The notes beneath the pieces are model-generated. The model did no database searches and was not told the origin of the DNA. It saw only the letters and a program-made list of their open reading frames with translations. The position numbers were made by a program, and so were the translations under genes. Positions 33,692 through 41,303 of a stretch of 64,000 nucleotides of DNA are shown in pieces (within the stretch, counting starts at the first letter, position 1; every line of letters starts with the position of its first letter). Source of the DNA: Nocardiopsis ganjiahuensis DSM 45031 (GTDB taxonomy: Bacteria; Actinomycetota; Actinomycetes; Streptosporangiales; Streptosporangiaceae); assembly GCF_000341085.1 (NCBI RefSeq), contig NZ_ANBA01000030.1:59266-123265 (forward strand), read 5' to 3'.

Positions 33692-34423
33692 ATGGAGATC
33701 CGAGCCACCACGGTGCTGCCCGCCGTACGTCGCCCTGTCACCCTGCACACCGCCGACGGCCTGGAGCTGATCGGTGAACTCGCCCTCCCGGAGGGCCGCA
33801 GGCCCGCCGCGACGATCATCTGCCTGCACCCGCTGCCCACCGCCGAGGGCATGATGGACAGCCACGTCATGCGCAAGGCGTCCTTCCGGCTCCCCGCGCT
33901 GGCCGACATCGCCGTGCTGCGCTTCAACACGCGCGGTACCAGCTCCCGCCACGGCACCAGCCAGGGCGAGTTCGGCGAGGGGGAGACCGAGCGGCACGAC
34001 GTGATGGCCGCCATCGAGTTCACCGAGTTCGAGGACCTCCCCGAACCCTGGCTGCTGGGCTGGTCCTTCGGCACCGAGCTCGCCCTCAAGTGGGGCTGTG
34101 ACCCGCAGGTCAAGGGCGCGCTCCTGCTGTCCCCGCCGCTGCACCGCGCCGACGAGGCGGACATGAAGGTGTGGGCGGACTCGGGCAAGCCGGTCGTGGC
34201 GCTGGTCCCCGAGCACGACGACTACCTCCGGCCCGACGAGGCCCGCGAACGCTTCGCGCCGCTCACCCAGGCCGAGATCATCGGCGTCGACGGGGCCAAG
34301 CACCTGTGGGTCGGCGAACCCTACGTGCGCCGCGTCCTCGACGAGGTCGTCAAGCGGGTCAACCCCGAGGCCCATCCGCTGCCCACCGAGTGGGACGGGC
34401 CCTGGGAGAAGGACACCCCTTAG
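33692..34423 (+). CDS. Alpha/beta hydrolase
   Basis: 243 residues from the ATG at 33692 (GAGGAG upstream). The nucleophile elbow is GWSFGTE (Ser), with a histidine in GAKHLWVGEP and an acidic residue in PEHDDYLRP completing a plausible triad. HPLPTAEGMMDSHV after the first strands recalls dienelactone-hydrolase-like proteins. The substrate is unknown. It begins 22 bases after the zinc-ribbon gene, so the two are probably co-transcribed. Confidence 0.85.
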   Translation: MEIRATTVLPAVRRPVTLHTADGLELIGELALPEGRRPAATIICLHPLPTAEGMMDSHVMRKASFRLPALADIAVLRFNTRGTSSRHGTSQGEFGEGETERHDVMAAIEFTEFEDLPEPWLLGWSFGTELALKWGCDPQVKGALLLSPPLHRADEADMKVWADSGKPVVALVPEHDDYLRPDEARERFAPLTQAEIIGVDGAKHLWVGEPYVRRVLDEVVKRVNPEAHPLPTEWDGPWEKDTP

Positions 34424-34523
34424 CGGTCCACTTCGCCCCCGACCGCGATGATCTCGCCACCAGAGACGAGGCCGGCGCCGAAACCGCCTCCGGCGGCAAG
34501 ATCATCAGGGAAGCGGGATGACG

Positions 34524-34567
34524 AAGGGCCCGGCGCCGAGGACTCACATCCCCGGGGCCGGGCCCTT
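34524..34567. terminator. Bidirectional terminator between hydrolase and coiled-coil gene
   Basis: AAGGGCCCGGC (34524-34534) pairs with GCCGGGCCCTT (34557-34567); inner bases extend the stem. It separates two convergent genes (stops at 34423 and 34612). Confidence 0.65.
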
Positions 34568-34611
34568 CGCCGTGTCAGTACGACTCAGCCGTCTTCAGCG
34601 GCGGCCGGTCG

Positions 34612-35901
34612 TTACTCCTGCCACCAGTCCTCGTCGTCGGAGCCCTTGCCGGAGTGGGCCGGCTGCTTGGGCTCCTCCGCCGCGGGAGCGGCCGGGGCGG
34701 CCTCCTGCTGGATCGCGGCGGGAGCGGGGGCGGCGGGAGCCGCCGGGGCGGCCGGAGCGCCGCCGCCACCGAGCAGCTGGCGCAGCTGCTGGAGGTGCGA
34801 CTGGATGCTGTCCCGCTGGCGGTTGAGCTCGTCGACCTCCTTCTTGGCGGCGGTCATGACCCGGTTGGCCTCGGACTTGGCGTCGCTGAGCTGGTGCTCG
34901 GCCTTGGACTTGGCCTCGGCCTCGATCTGCCCGGCGTTCTTCTTGGCGTTGCTGACCAGCTGCTTGGCGTGGTTCTCGGCGTCGCGGCGGGTCTGCTCGG
35001 CCTGCTGGCTGGCGTTGGTGGCGCGCTGCTCGGCGCTGGCGGCGCGCTCCTCGGCCTCGTTGACCATCTTCTGCGTGGCGGCCTGGGCGGCGGCCAGACG
35101 CTCGGCGTCCTGACGCTCGGCCTCGGCACGGCGGTCGGCCAGCTGGAGCTCGAACTGGTCCTCGGTCTCGGTGCGGCGCGCCTCGGACTCGGCGTAGGCC
35201 CGCTCGGCGTTCTTGCGGAGCTCCTCGGCCTGGCTCTTGGCCGCCTGGATGGTCTCGTCGCGCTCACGCTTGGCGGCGGCGCGGGCCTGGGCGCACTCAC
35301 GCTCGGTGGTGGTGCGCAGCTTCGCGATCTCACCCTCGAAGGTGGCGCGCTTCTCGGCGATCTCGTGGTCGACGGCCGAGCGCTTCTTCTGCACCTCGCG
35401 CTCGGTGGTGGAGGCCAGCTCGTCGGCCTCGCGGCGGGCGGTGGTGCTGATCTCCTCGGCCTCGGACTCGGCGGCCTGGCGCAGCTCGTCGGCCTCGCGC
35501 TGGGCCAGCGTCCGGACCTCGGTGGCCTCCGATTCCGCGGCGGCGCGCATCTCGGCGGCCTCGATCTGGGCGGTCGAGCGGATGTCGTTGGCGTCGATCT
35601 GGGCGCTCTGCACCAGCTCGTTGGCCTGCTCCTCGGCGAGGCGCAGGAGCTCTTCGATACGCGAGCCCAGGCCGGAGTAGGAGGGGCGCTCGCGCTCCTG
35701 GAGCTGGCGGTTCTTGGCGGCCAGTTCCGACTTGGCCTTTTCGAGCTGCTTGCTCGACTGCTTGACCTCGTTGCGCAGGCCGTCCAGGTAGTCCTGCACC
35801 TGGGTGCGGTCAAAGCCACGCAGCACCACGTCGAACTCGGGCGGAGTGTTGTCTTCGTCGAAGATGTTGTTGAGCTGGGTGTCAATGTTGTTTGACGACA
35901 T
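34612..35901 (-). CDS. FilP/Scy-like coiled-coil polarity protein with DivIVA-type N-terminus
   Basis: 429 residues. The N-terminus (FDVVLRGFDRTQVQDYLDGL, residues 24-43) is DivIVA-like; residues 45-370 are an almost continuous Ala/Glu/Arg-rich coiled coil with heptad-like phasing; the tail is Ala/Pro-rich and ends DDEDWWQE. In Streptomyces the coiled-coil proteins FilP and Scy, which organise polar growth and hyphal stiffness, sit beside the same epimerase, thiolase and meaB genes (from memory). Here there is a single gene of intermediate length. Older annotations call such proteins cellulose-binding. Localisation at hyphal tips is inferred. Confidence 0.85.
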   Translation of the reverse strand: MSSNNIDTQLNNIFDEDNTPPEFDVVLRGFDRTQVQDYLDGLRNEVKQSSKQLEKAKSELAAKNRQLQERERPSYSGLGSRIEELLRLAEEQANELVQSAQIDANDIRSTAQIEAAEMRAAAESEATEVRTLAQREADELRQAAESEAEEISTTARREADELASTTEREVQKKRSAVDHEIAEKRATFEGEIAKLRTTTERECAQARAAAKRERDETIQAAKSQAEELRKNAERAYAESEARRTETEDQFELQLADRRAEAERQDAERLAAAQAATQKMVNEAEERAASAEQRATNASQQAEQTRRDAENHAKQLVSNAKKNAGQIEAEAKSKAEHQLSDAKSEANRVMTAAKKEVDELNRQRDSIQSHLQQLRQLLGGGGAPAAPAAPAAPAPAAIQQEAAPAAPAAEEPKQPAHSGKGSDDEDWWQE

Positions 35902-36308
35902 GTGGCGGAATCCTGAACGGGTGCGAGACGGCTACTTGCAAACTGCCGGGGAGGGCAGGAGGGCGGCTGCTGTGCCCCCGGTGGACGGTTGTTGCCCGGG
36001 TGCGCGAACGAGGTGCGGGCGGACCGGTGCGACGGGTTCTCGAACGGCCCCGACCGCCTCCGACGGTCGTCCCGGTGCGGTGGACGCGGCGGATACGGCC
36101 GACCCGGCTCACTTACCGGACCGCAAGACATGGACCAACGCCGGAAGAAAAGTACATCCGGCAGCTAGCCGACTTTATCAAGCGCGGAACCCCTGGGAAG
36201 GGGGTTTCGTGTAACTTCCGGCGGGGTCTATGGTCAGCCGCCCCGCAGGAACTCAAGCTGTGATGTGTCCGGAACGTCCCCGTGACGTGATCCGGGCGAA
36301 TCGCGCCC
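35902..36308 (-). other. Non-coding upstream region of the coiled-coil gene
   Basis: 407 bp between the epimerase stop (read leftward) and the coiled-coil gene start. AACCCC...GGGGTT (about 36187-36206) can fold as an epimerase terminator. The A/T-rich patch around 36130-36185 is the most promoter-like stretch. ORFs across it lack the codon bias of the neighbours. Confidence 0.4.
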
Positions 36309-36788
36309 TCAGGGTGTGCTGATCTGCGGCTGGTGGTTGCTTTGTACCAACTCGGTGAGGACCCCGCCACAGTCCTTCGGGTGCAGGAAGACGATCTGCG
36401 AACCCGCGGTCCCGGTCCGGGGTTCGGCGTCCAGCACCCGCACCCCGCGTCCGCCGATCCCGGCCGCGCTCGCGGCCACGTCCCCGGTGCCGAAGGCGAT
36501 GTGGTGCACGCCCTCCCCGTTGCGGGCCAGGAACTTCGCGACGGGTGAGTCCTCCCGGGTCGGCTCCAGCAGTTGCAGACAGGTGGCGCCGCCATCGTCC
36601 GTGCCGTTGATCCGGAGCATCGCCTCACGGACGCCCTGCTCCTCGTTGACCTCCTCGTGCTCGACCTCGAAGCCGTACGTCGTCCGGTAGAACTCGATGG
36701 ACGCGTCGAGGTCGCGGCAGGCGATCCCCACGTGGTCCAACCGGGTCAGGCCGGAGAACGGGCCGGTGGGGCTGGGTGCGTCACTCAC
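36309..36788 (-). CDS. mce: Methylmalonyl-CoA epimerase
   Basis: VOC/glyoxalase-fold metalloenzyme that interconverts (S)- and (R)-methylmalonyl-CoA. 159 residues from the GTG at 36788 (GGGAGG 8 bases upstream). Metal ligands and catalytic residues are in LDHVGIACRDLDASIEFY, GEGVHHIAFGTGD and the C-terminal KDCGGVLTELVQ. It is divergent from the thiolase gene and close to meaB, consistent with a propionyl/methylmalonyl-CoA role. Confidence 0.93.
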   Translation of the reverse strand: MSDAPSPTGPFSGLTRLDHVGIACRDLDASIEFYRTTYGFEVEHEEVNEEQGVREAMLRINGTDDGGATCLQLLEPTREDSPVAKFLARNGEGVHHIAFGTGDVAASAAGIGGRGVRVLDAEPRTGTAGSQIVFLHPKDCGGVLTELVQSNHQPQISTP

Positions 36789-36874
36789 TGGGCGAACCTC
36801 CCGAACTTCAGTGTGATGTGTGTGGGTATCGTTGCAGACCAGGTGCGTCACCCATCACTTGGAGGCCAGTTAAG

Positions 36875-38062
36875 ATGTCCGGTTCCGTCATCGTCGGTGG
36901 GGCACGGACCCCCACCGGCCGACTCCTCGGCTCCCTCGCCGGGTTCTCCGCCGCAGACCTGGGCGGCTTCGCGATCAAGGCCGCGCTGGAGCGCGCCGGG
37001 ATCAGCGGCGACCAGGTCGGATATGTGGTCATGGGACAGGTGCTGCAGGCCGGCGCCGGACAGATCCCCTCCCGCCAGGCCGCGGTCAAGGCGGGCATCC
37101 CCATGGATGTCCCGTCCGTGACCATCAACAAGGTCTGCCTGTCGGGCCTGGACGCCATCGCCCTGGCCGACCAGCTCATCCGCGCGGGTGAGTTCGACAT
37201 CGTGGTCGCGGGCGGCATGGAGTCCATGACCAACGCCCCGCACCTGCTGCCCAAGTCCCGCAAGGGCTACAAGTACGGCTCCATCGAGGTCCTGGACGCC
37301 ACGGCGCACGACGGCCTCACCGACGCCTTCGAGGGCGACTCGATGGGCGCCTCCACCGAGCGCCACAACAGCAAGCTCGGCATCGGGCGCCCCGAACAGG
37401 ACGCCTTCGCCGCACGCTCCCACCAGCGCGCCGCCGCCGCGGCCGCCGAGGGGCGCTTCGACGAGGAGATCGTCCCGGTCGAGATCCCGCAGCGCAAGGG
37501 CGACCCGGTGGTCTTCTCCGCGGACGAGGGCGTCCGCCCCGACACCACCGCCGAGAGCCTGGGCAGGCTGCGCCCGGCCTTCGACCGCGAGGGCACCATC
37601 ACCGCCGGCTCCTCCTCGCAGATCTCCGACGGCGCCGCCGCGGTGGTCGTGATGAGCCGCGCCAAGGCCGAGGAGCTCGGCGCTCCGGTCCTCGCCGAGA
37701 TCGGCGCGCACGGGAACGTCGCGGGCCCGGACAACTCGCTGCACTCCCAGCCCTCCAACGCGATCAAGCACGCGCTGGCCAAGGCGGGCAAGTCGGTCGA
37801 GGACCTGGACCTCGTCGAGATCAACGAGGCCTTCGCCGCGGTCGGCCTCCAGTCCATCCAGGACCTCGGGGTCTCCGACGACATCGTCAACGTCAACGGC
37901 GGCGCCATCGCGATCGGCCACCCCATCGGCGCCTCCGGCGCGCGCATCGCCCTGCACCTGGTCCACGAGCTGCGCCGCCGCGGCGGCGGGCTCGGCGCGG
38001 CAGCCCTGTGCGGTGGCGGCGGCCAGGGCGACGCCCTGCTGTTCACCGTTCCCGCCGAGTAG
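36875..38062 (+). CDS. Acetyl-CoA C-acetyltransferase (thiolase)
   Basis: Thiolase II-type enzyme for acetoacetyl-CoA formation or cleavage. 395 residues from the ATG at 36875 (GGAGG 9 bases upstream). Catalytic Cys88 in NKVCLSGLDA, the His in GHPIGASGAR, and the C-terminal Cys in LCGGGGQGDAL are all present. It ends at a good terminator before meaB. Confidence 0.95.
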   Translation: MSGSVIVGGARTPTGRLLGSLAGFSAADLGGFAIKAALERAGISGDQVGYVVMGQVLQAGAGQIPSRQAAVKAGIPMDVPSVTINKVCLSGLDAIALADQLIRAGEFDIVVAGGMESMTNAPHLLPKSRKGYKYGSIEVLDATAHDGLTDAFEGDSMGASTERHNSKLGIGRPEQDAFAARSHQRAAAAAAEGRFDEEIVPVEIPQRKGDPVVFSADEGVRPDTTAESLGRLRPAFDREGTITAGSSSQISDGAAAVVVMSRAKAEELGAPVLAEIGAHGNVAGPDNSLHSQPSNAIKHALAKAGKSVEDLDLVEINEAFAAVGLQSIQDLGVSDDIVNVNGGAIAIGHPIGASGARIALHLVHELRRRGGGLGAAALCGGGGQGDALLFTVPAE

Positions 38063-38120
38063 GACGGTAAGGACACCACCCCCGGTCCGTGCGCGGGCCG
38101 GGCCGAGGTGAGAACGTACT

Positions 38121-38154
38121 GGGCGGGGGCCACAAGCTCCCGCCCTTTCTCTCT
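38121..38154 (+). terminator. Rho-independent terminator after the thiolase gene
   Basis: A 10-bp stem (38121-38130 with 38136-38145, one G-U) followed by TTTCTCTCT. It is one of the few terminators in the window with a T-rich tail. Confidence 0.75.
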
Positions 38155-38177
38155 GCTCGTCAAAGTCGAGGAGTCGC

Positions 38178-39137
38178 ATGAACGCCCCCCAGCTGGTCGA
38201 ACGGGTTCGCGGGGGTGACCGCCGGGCGCTGGCCCGGGCGATCACCCTGGTCGAGAACGGTGCCGCCGAACTGCGCGAGATCATGGCGGGGCTGGCGCCC
38301 CACACCGGCCGGGCCCGCGTGGTCGGGTTCACCGGTTCTCCCGGGGTCGGCAAGTCCACCACCACGAACGCGGTGGTGCGCGCGGTGCGCTCCCGGGGCC
38401 TGTCGGTCGCGGTCCTGGCGGTGGACCCCTCGTCGCCCTTCACCGGCGGCGCCCTGCTCGGCGACCGGGTGCGGATGCAGGAGCACGCCACCGACCCGGG
38501 CGTGTACATCAGGTCCATGGCCAACCGCGGGCACCTGGGCGGTCTGTCGTGGGCGACCCCGCACGCGCTGCGGGTGCTGGACGCGGCCGGGTTCGACGTG
38601 ATCCTCGTGGAGACCGTCGGCGTGGGCCAGGCCGAGGTGGAGATCGCCGGTCAGGCGGACACCACCGTCGTGCTGTGCGCGCCCGGGATGGGCGACTCGG
38701 TGCAGGCGGCCAAGGCCGGGGTGCTGGAGGTCGCCGACGTGTTCGCGGTGAACAAGGCCGACCGTGACGGCGCCAAGGTGACCCTGCGCGAGCTGCGCCA
38801 GATGGTCGCGATGAAGGACCGCACCGACGAGGAGTGGAAGCCGCCGATCGTCATGACGGTCGCCGCCGAGGACGAGGGCGTCGGCGAACTCTGGGGCCGG
38901 ATCGAGGAGCACTTCGCCCACCTGGAGAAGTCCGGTGAGCTCGCCTCGCGGCGCCGCGAACGCGCCCGTGACGAGGTGCAGGCGATCGTGCTGGACCTGC
39001 TGCGCGCCCGGATGGGCGGCGTGGGTGCGGGCAGCGGCCTGGAGGGGCTGGCCCGCGAGGTCGCGGCCGGGGAACGCGACCCCTACGCCGCCGCCGACCT
39101 CCTGCTCAAGGAACTGGGCACCGAACCGGACGCCTAG
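38178..39137 (+). CDS. meaB: MeaB/ArgK family GTPase, B12-mutase chaperone
   Basis: P-loop GTPase that protects and reloads adenosylcobalamin-dependent acyl-CoA mutases. 319 residues. Walker A GSPGVGKST at residues 53-61, switch region DPSSPFTGGALLGDRVRM, ETVGVGQAEVEIAGQADT and the guanine motif NKAD. GTCGAGGAG precedes the ATG. The mutase it serves could be the IcmA homologue at 44 kb or a methylmalonyl-CoA mutase outside the window. Confidence 0.95.
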   Translation: MNAPQLVERVRGGDRRALARAITLVENGAAELREIMAGLAPHTGRARVVGFTGSPGVGKSTTTNAVVRAVRSRGLSVAVLAVDPSSPFTGGALLGDRVRMQEHATDPGVYIRSMANRGHLGGLSWATPHALRVLDAAGFDVILVETVGVGQAEVEIAGQADTTVVLCAPGMGDSVQAAKAGVLEVADVFAVNKADRDGAKVTLRELRQMVAMKDRTDEEWKPPIVMTVAAEDEGVGELWGRIEEHFAHLEKSGELASRRRERARDEVQAIVLDLLRARMGGVGAGSGLEGLAREVAAGERDPYAAADLLLKELGTEPDA

Positions 39138-39172
39138 GCACGTCCTGGGGTCCCTGCTCCGAGACACGAAGC

Positions 39173-39210
39173 GGCCGGGGCGGACCGTCGCACGTCGGTC
39201 CGCCCCGGCC
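39173..39210. terminator. Bidirectional terminator between meaB and chitinase 1
   Basis: Perfect 14-bp inverted repeat (GGCCGGGGCGGACC, 39173-39186, with 39197-39210), 10-base loop, between convergent stops at 39137 and 39294. Confidence 0.75.
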
Positions 39211-39293
39211 CCGGCGGCGGTGCTCCCCGGATCAGAGCACCGACACCGCGGTCCCCGATTCCGGCCGAGGCCGGAGACGGGGGTCTGTGGGTC

Positions 39294-40964
39294 CTATCTT
39301 CCGAGCGCCGCGTCGATGGCCGCCATCAGGCTGCCGTCGGCGTCGTCGCCGTCGATGGACCAGATCATCACGCCGCCGAGGCCGTTCTCCGTCACCCAGT
39401 CGGTCTTCTGGGTCATGGCGGTCTCGTCGTCGAAGGTCCAGAAGGTCTCGCCGTCGTAGAGCCAGGCCGTCCCGAGGTCGTCGTCGCGGTAGAGGTCGAA
39501 TCCGCTCCGCTCCTTCAGGATCCGGTACTCCTCGGTCCCGTCGGCGTAGGTGCCGGGGGCCGGGCCCGCGGCGGGCTGGAAGAGCCCGTCGCCCTCCGGT
39601 CCGGCTTCCACGCCGGTCCAGCCCTGGCTGTAGAAGGGCACGCCCAGAACGATCTTCTCGGGGTCGACGCCGCGGTCGAGGTAGGCCTGCACGGTGGTCC
39701 GGGTGGAGATCACGTCGCCCGGATCGCGCGGGTCCGGCGCCAGGTTGGAATGGTGGTTGGTGACCGCCTCCCAGGTGCCGTGGTAGTCGTAGCCCTGGAC
39801 GGTGACGAAGTCGAGGTCGGGCATGATCTCGTCCAGCTCGTAGCCGGTGTCGATCCGCCAGGGGCCGGCGGGCATGAACGAGCTGAGCTCGAAGTGGCGG
39901 CCGGTCTCGTCACCGAGCTCGTCGAGCTGGTCGCGGAACTCCTGGACCAGGGCGGTGAAGTTCTCCCGGTCCTCGGGGCGGACGACGTTGTGCGGGTTGC
40001 CGTCGGAGGCGGGCCACTCCCAGTCGAGGTCGATGCCGTCGAAGACGCCGTAGCCGACGCCCTCGCCGCCCGCGCCGCCGATGACCGGCAGGTTCCCCTT
40101 CAGGTACAGGTCGATGCAGGAGCTCACCATGCGCTCGCGGGACTCGGGGGTGAGCGCGGCGTCGGAGAAGTACCGCGACCAGTTCCAGCCGCCCAGCGAG
40201 ACGCTGACGGCCAGGTTCGGGTACCGCTCCTTCAGCTTGCGCAACTGGTTGAAGTTGCCGCGCAGGGGCTGCTGGGGTCCGTCGGCGGCGCCGTCGACGC
40301 TCTCCGCAGCGGGGACGACCCGGCCGTAGTCGGCCTGCGCGTCGCCCTGCTCGGGCTCGTCGGTCATGAAGCACTCGCCGTCGGCGCCGACGTTGCCGAA
40401 CGCGTAGTTGATGTGCGTGAGCTTCTCGGCACTGCCGGACTCGATGAGGTCGCGGACCTGGTAGTCGCGCTCCTCGACGCCCCACTGGGTGAAGTACGCG
40501 ACGCTGAGGTCACCGTGCTGGGGGCCCTCGTCGGGTTCACCGGAGCAGGGGGAGCCGTTGACGGTGCAATCGACCAGGTGGCTGTTGCCGCCGGTGTGGA
40601 CTCCGTTGAACCCGAACTCGTAGGTGCCGCCGGCGGGGACCACGGCGCCCCAGTGGGGCGGGGTCACGGTGTAGCCGTCCGCGGCGGAGCCCGCGAGGGT
40701 GGCGTTCCACAGCTGGTGGACGCTGCTGCCCTCGGGGAGGTCGAACTCCAGGGTCCAGTCGGTCAGGTCCGCCCCGGTGGGGTTGTGGACGGTGATCTCG
40801 CCGGAGTAGCCGGTGTTCCAGCGGGCCGACTCGACGTAGGTGACCCTGAGGTCGGAGGCGTCGGCCTCCTCTGCGGCCACCGGTGGCACGAACAGTGCCA
40901 TCGGTGCCACCACTACGGCGGCGGCCATCACCGCGAGGCGGTTTCTGAGTCGTCGTGAGCTCAC
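39294..40964 (-). CDS. Secreted GH18 chitinase with CBM2 domain (chitinase 1)
   Basis: 556 residues. GTG start with AGGAG 10 bases upstream. A signal peptide (about residues 1-31, ending PPVAAEE) is followed by a CBM2-type carbohydrate-binding module (about 37-140, with WNTGYSGEITVHNPTG and the closing Cys pair). The GH18 barrel starts at VAYFTQWGVEERDY and has the catalytic FDGIDLDWEWP (DxxDxDxE) motif and an MIWSIDGDDADGSLM end. It is a close relative of chitinase 2 without the FN3 linker domain. A shared box lies upstream. Confidence 0.95.
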   Translation of the reverse strand: MSSRRLRNRLAVMAAAVVVAPMALFVPPVAAEEADASDLRVTYVESARWNTGYSGEITVHNPTGADLTDWTLEFDLPEGSSVHQLWNATLAGSAADGYTVTPPHWGAVVPAGGTYEFGFNGVHTGGNSHLVDCTVNGSPCSGEPDEGPQHGDLSVAYFTQWGVEERDYQVRDLIESGSAEKLTHINYAFGNVGADGECFMTDEPEQGDAQADYGRVVPAAESVDGAADGPQQPLRGNFNQLRKLKERYPNLAVSVSLGGWNWSRYFSDAALTPESRERMVSSCIDLYLKGNLPVIGGAGGEGVGYGVFDGIDLDWEWPASDGNPHNVVRPEDRENFTALVQEFRDQLDELGDETGRHFELSSFMPAGPWRIDTGYELDEIMPDLDFVTVQGYDYHGTWEAVTNHHSNLAPDPRDPGDVISTRTTVQAYLDRGVDPEKIVLGVPFYSQGWTGVEAGPEGDGLFQPAAGPAPGTYADGTEEYRILKERSGFDLYRDDDLGTAWLYDGETFWTFDDETAMTQKTDWVTENGLGGVMIWSIDGDDADGSLMAAIDAALGR

Positions 40965-41039
40965 GTCGCGAGTCTCCTGGGGGGACGGAGTCAGGGGCCG
41001 TGGGGGCTTCGTGCTGCCCTGACGTGGGGGGATTAATTT

Positions 41040-41062
41040 TTAGGAAACTTAACTAATAATTA
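41040..41062 (-). promoter_or_regulatory. Shared chitinase upstream box, copy 1
   Basis: The + strand reads TTAGGAAACTTAACTAATAA, 18 of 20 identical to the box before chitinase 2. It is the most A/T-rich stretch nearby and lies 76 bases before the chitinase 1 start. The outer bases ATTAG/CTAAT are symmetric in copy 2, which suggests a dimeric regulator. Confidence 0.55.
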
Positions 41063-41236
41063 CGGGTGACGTCAACGCCTGCCGTGAAATTTCTGCGGCC
41101 CCTCGGCGGATTTCCGGGCCGCGCCCGGTCCTTCCAGCGGATCTGCCGAGTTGACGGGCCGGACCGGTGAGGGGCGACGGGAACTGTCCCCTTGTGGCCA
41201 CACGGAGGTCTTGACGAGTTGCGGTCCGCAAGAGTA

Positions 41237-41267
41237 AGGGGTCCCGGCCGTACAGGCCGGGACCCCT
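41237..41267 (-). terminator. Terminator after chitinase 2
   Basis: Perfect 13-bp inverted repeat (AGGGGTCCCGGCC, 41237-41249, with 41255-41267) and a 5-base loop, 37 bases beyond the chitinase 2 stop. The tandem chitinase genes are therefore separate transcription units. Confidence 0.7.
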
Positions 41268-41303
41268 GTTTCTCCTGTGGTTGCCGGCGAGCGAGGGGAA
41301 GGG

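Noticed and set aside
36806..36832. Promoter pair TTCAGT / TATCGT before the thiolase gene
   Set aside because: The spacer is only 14 bases and neither hexamer is strong.
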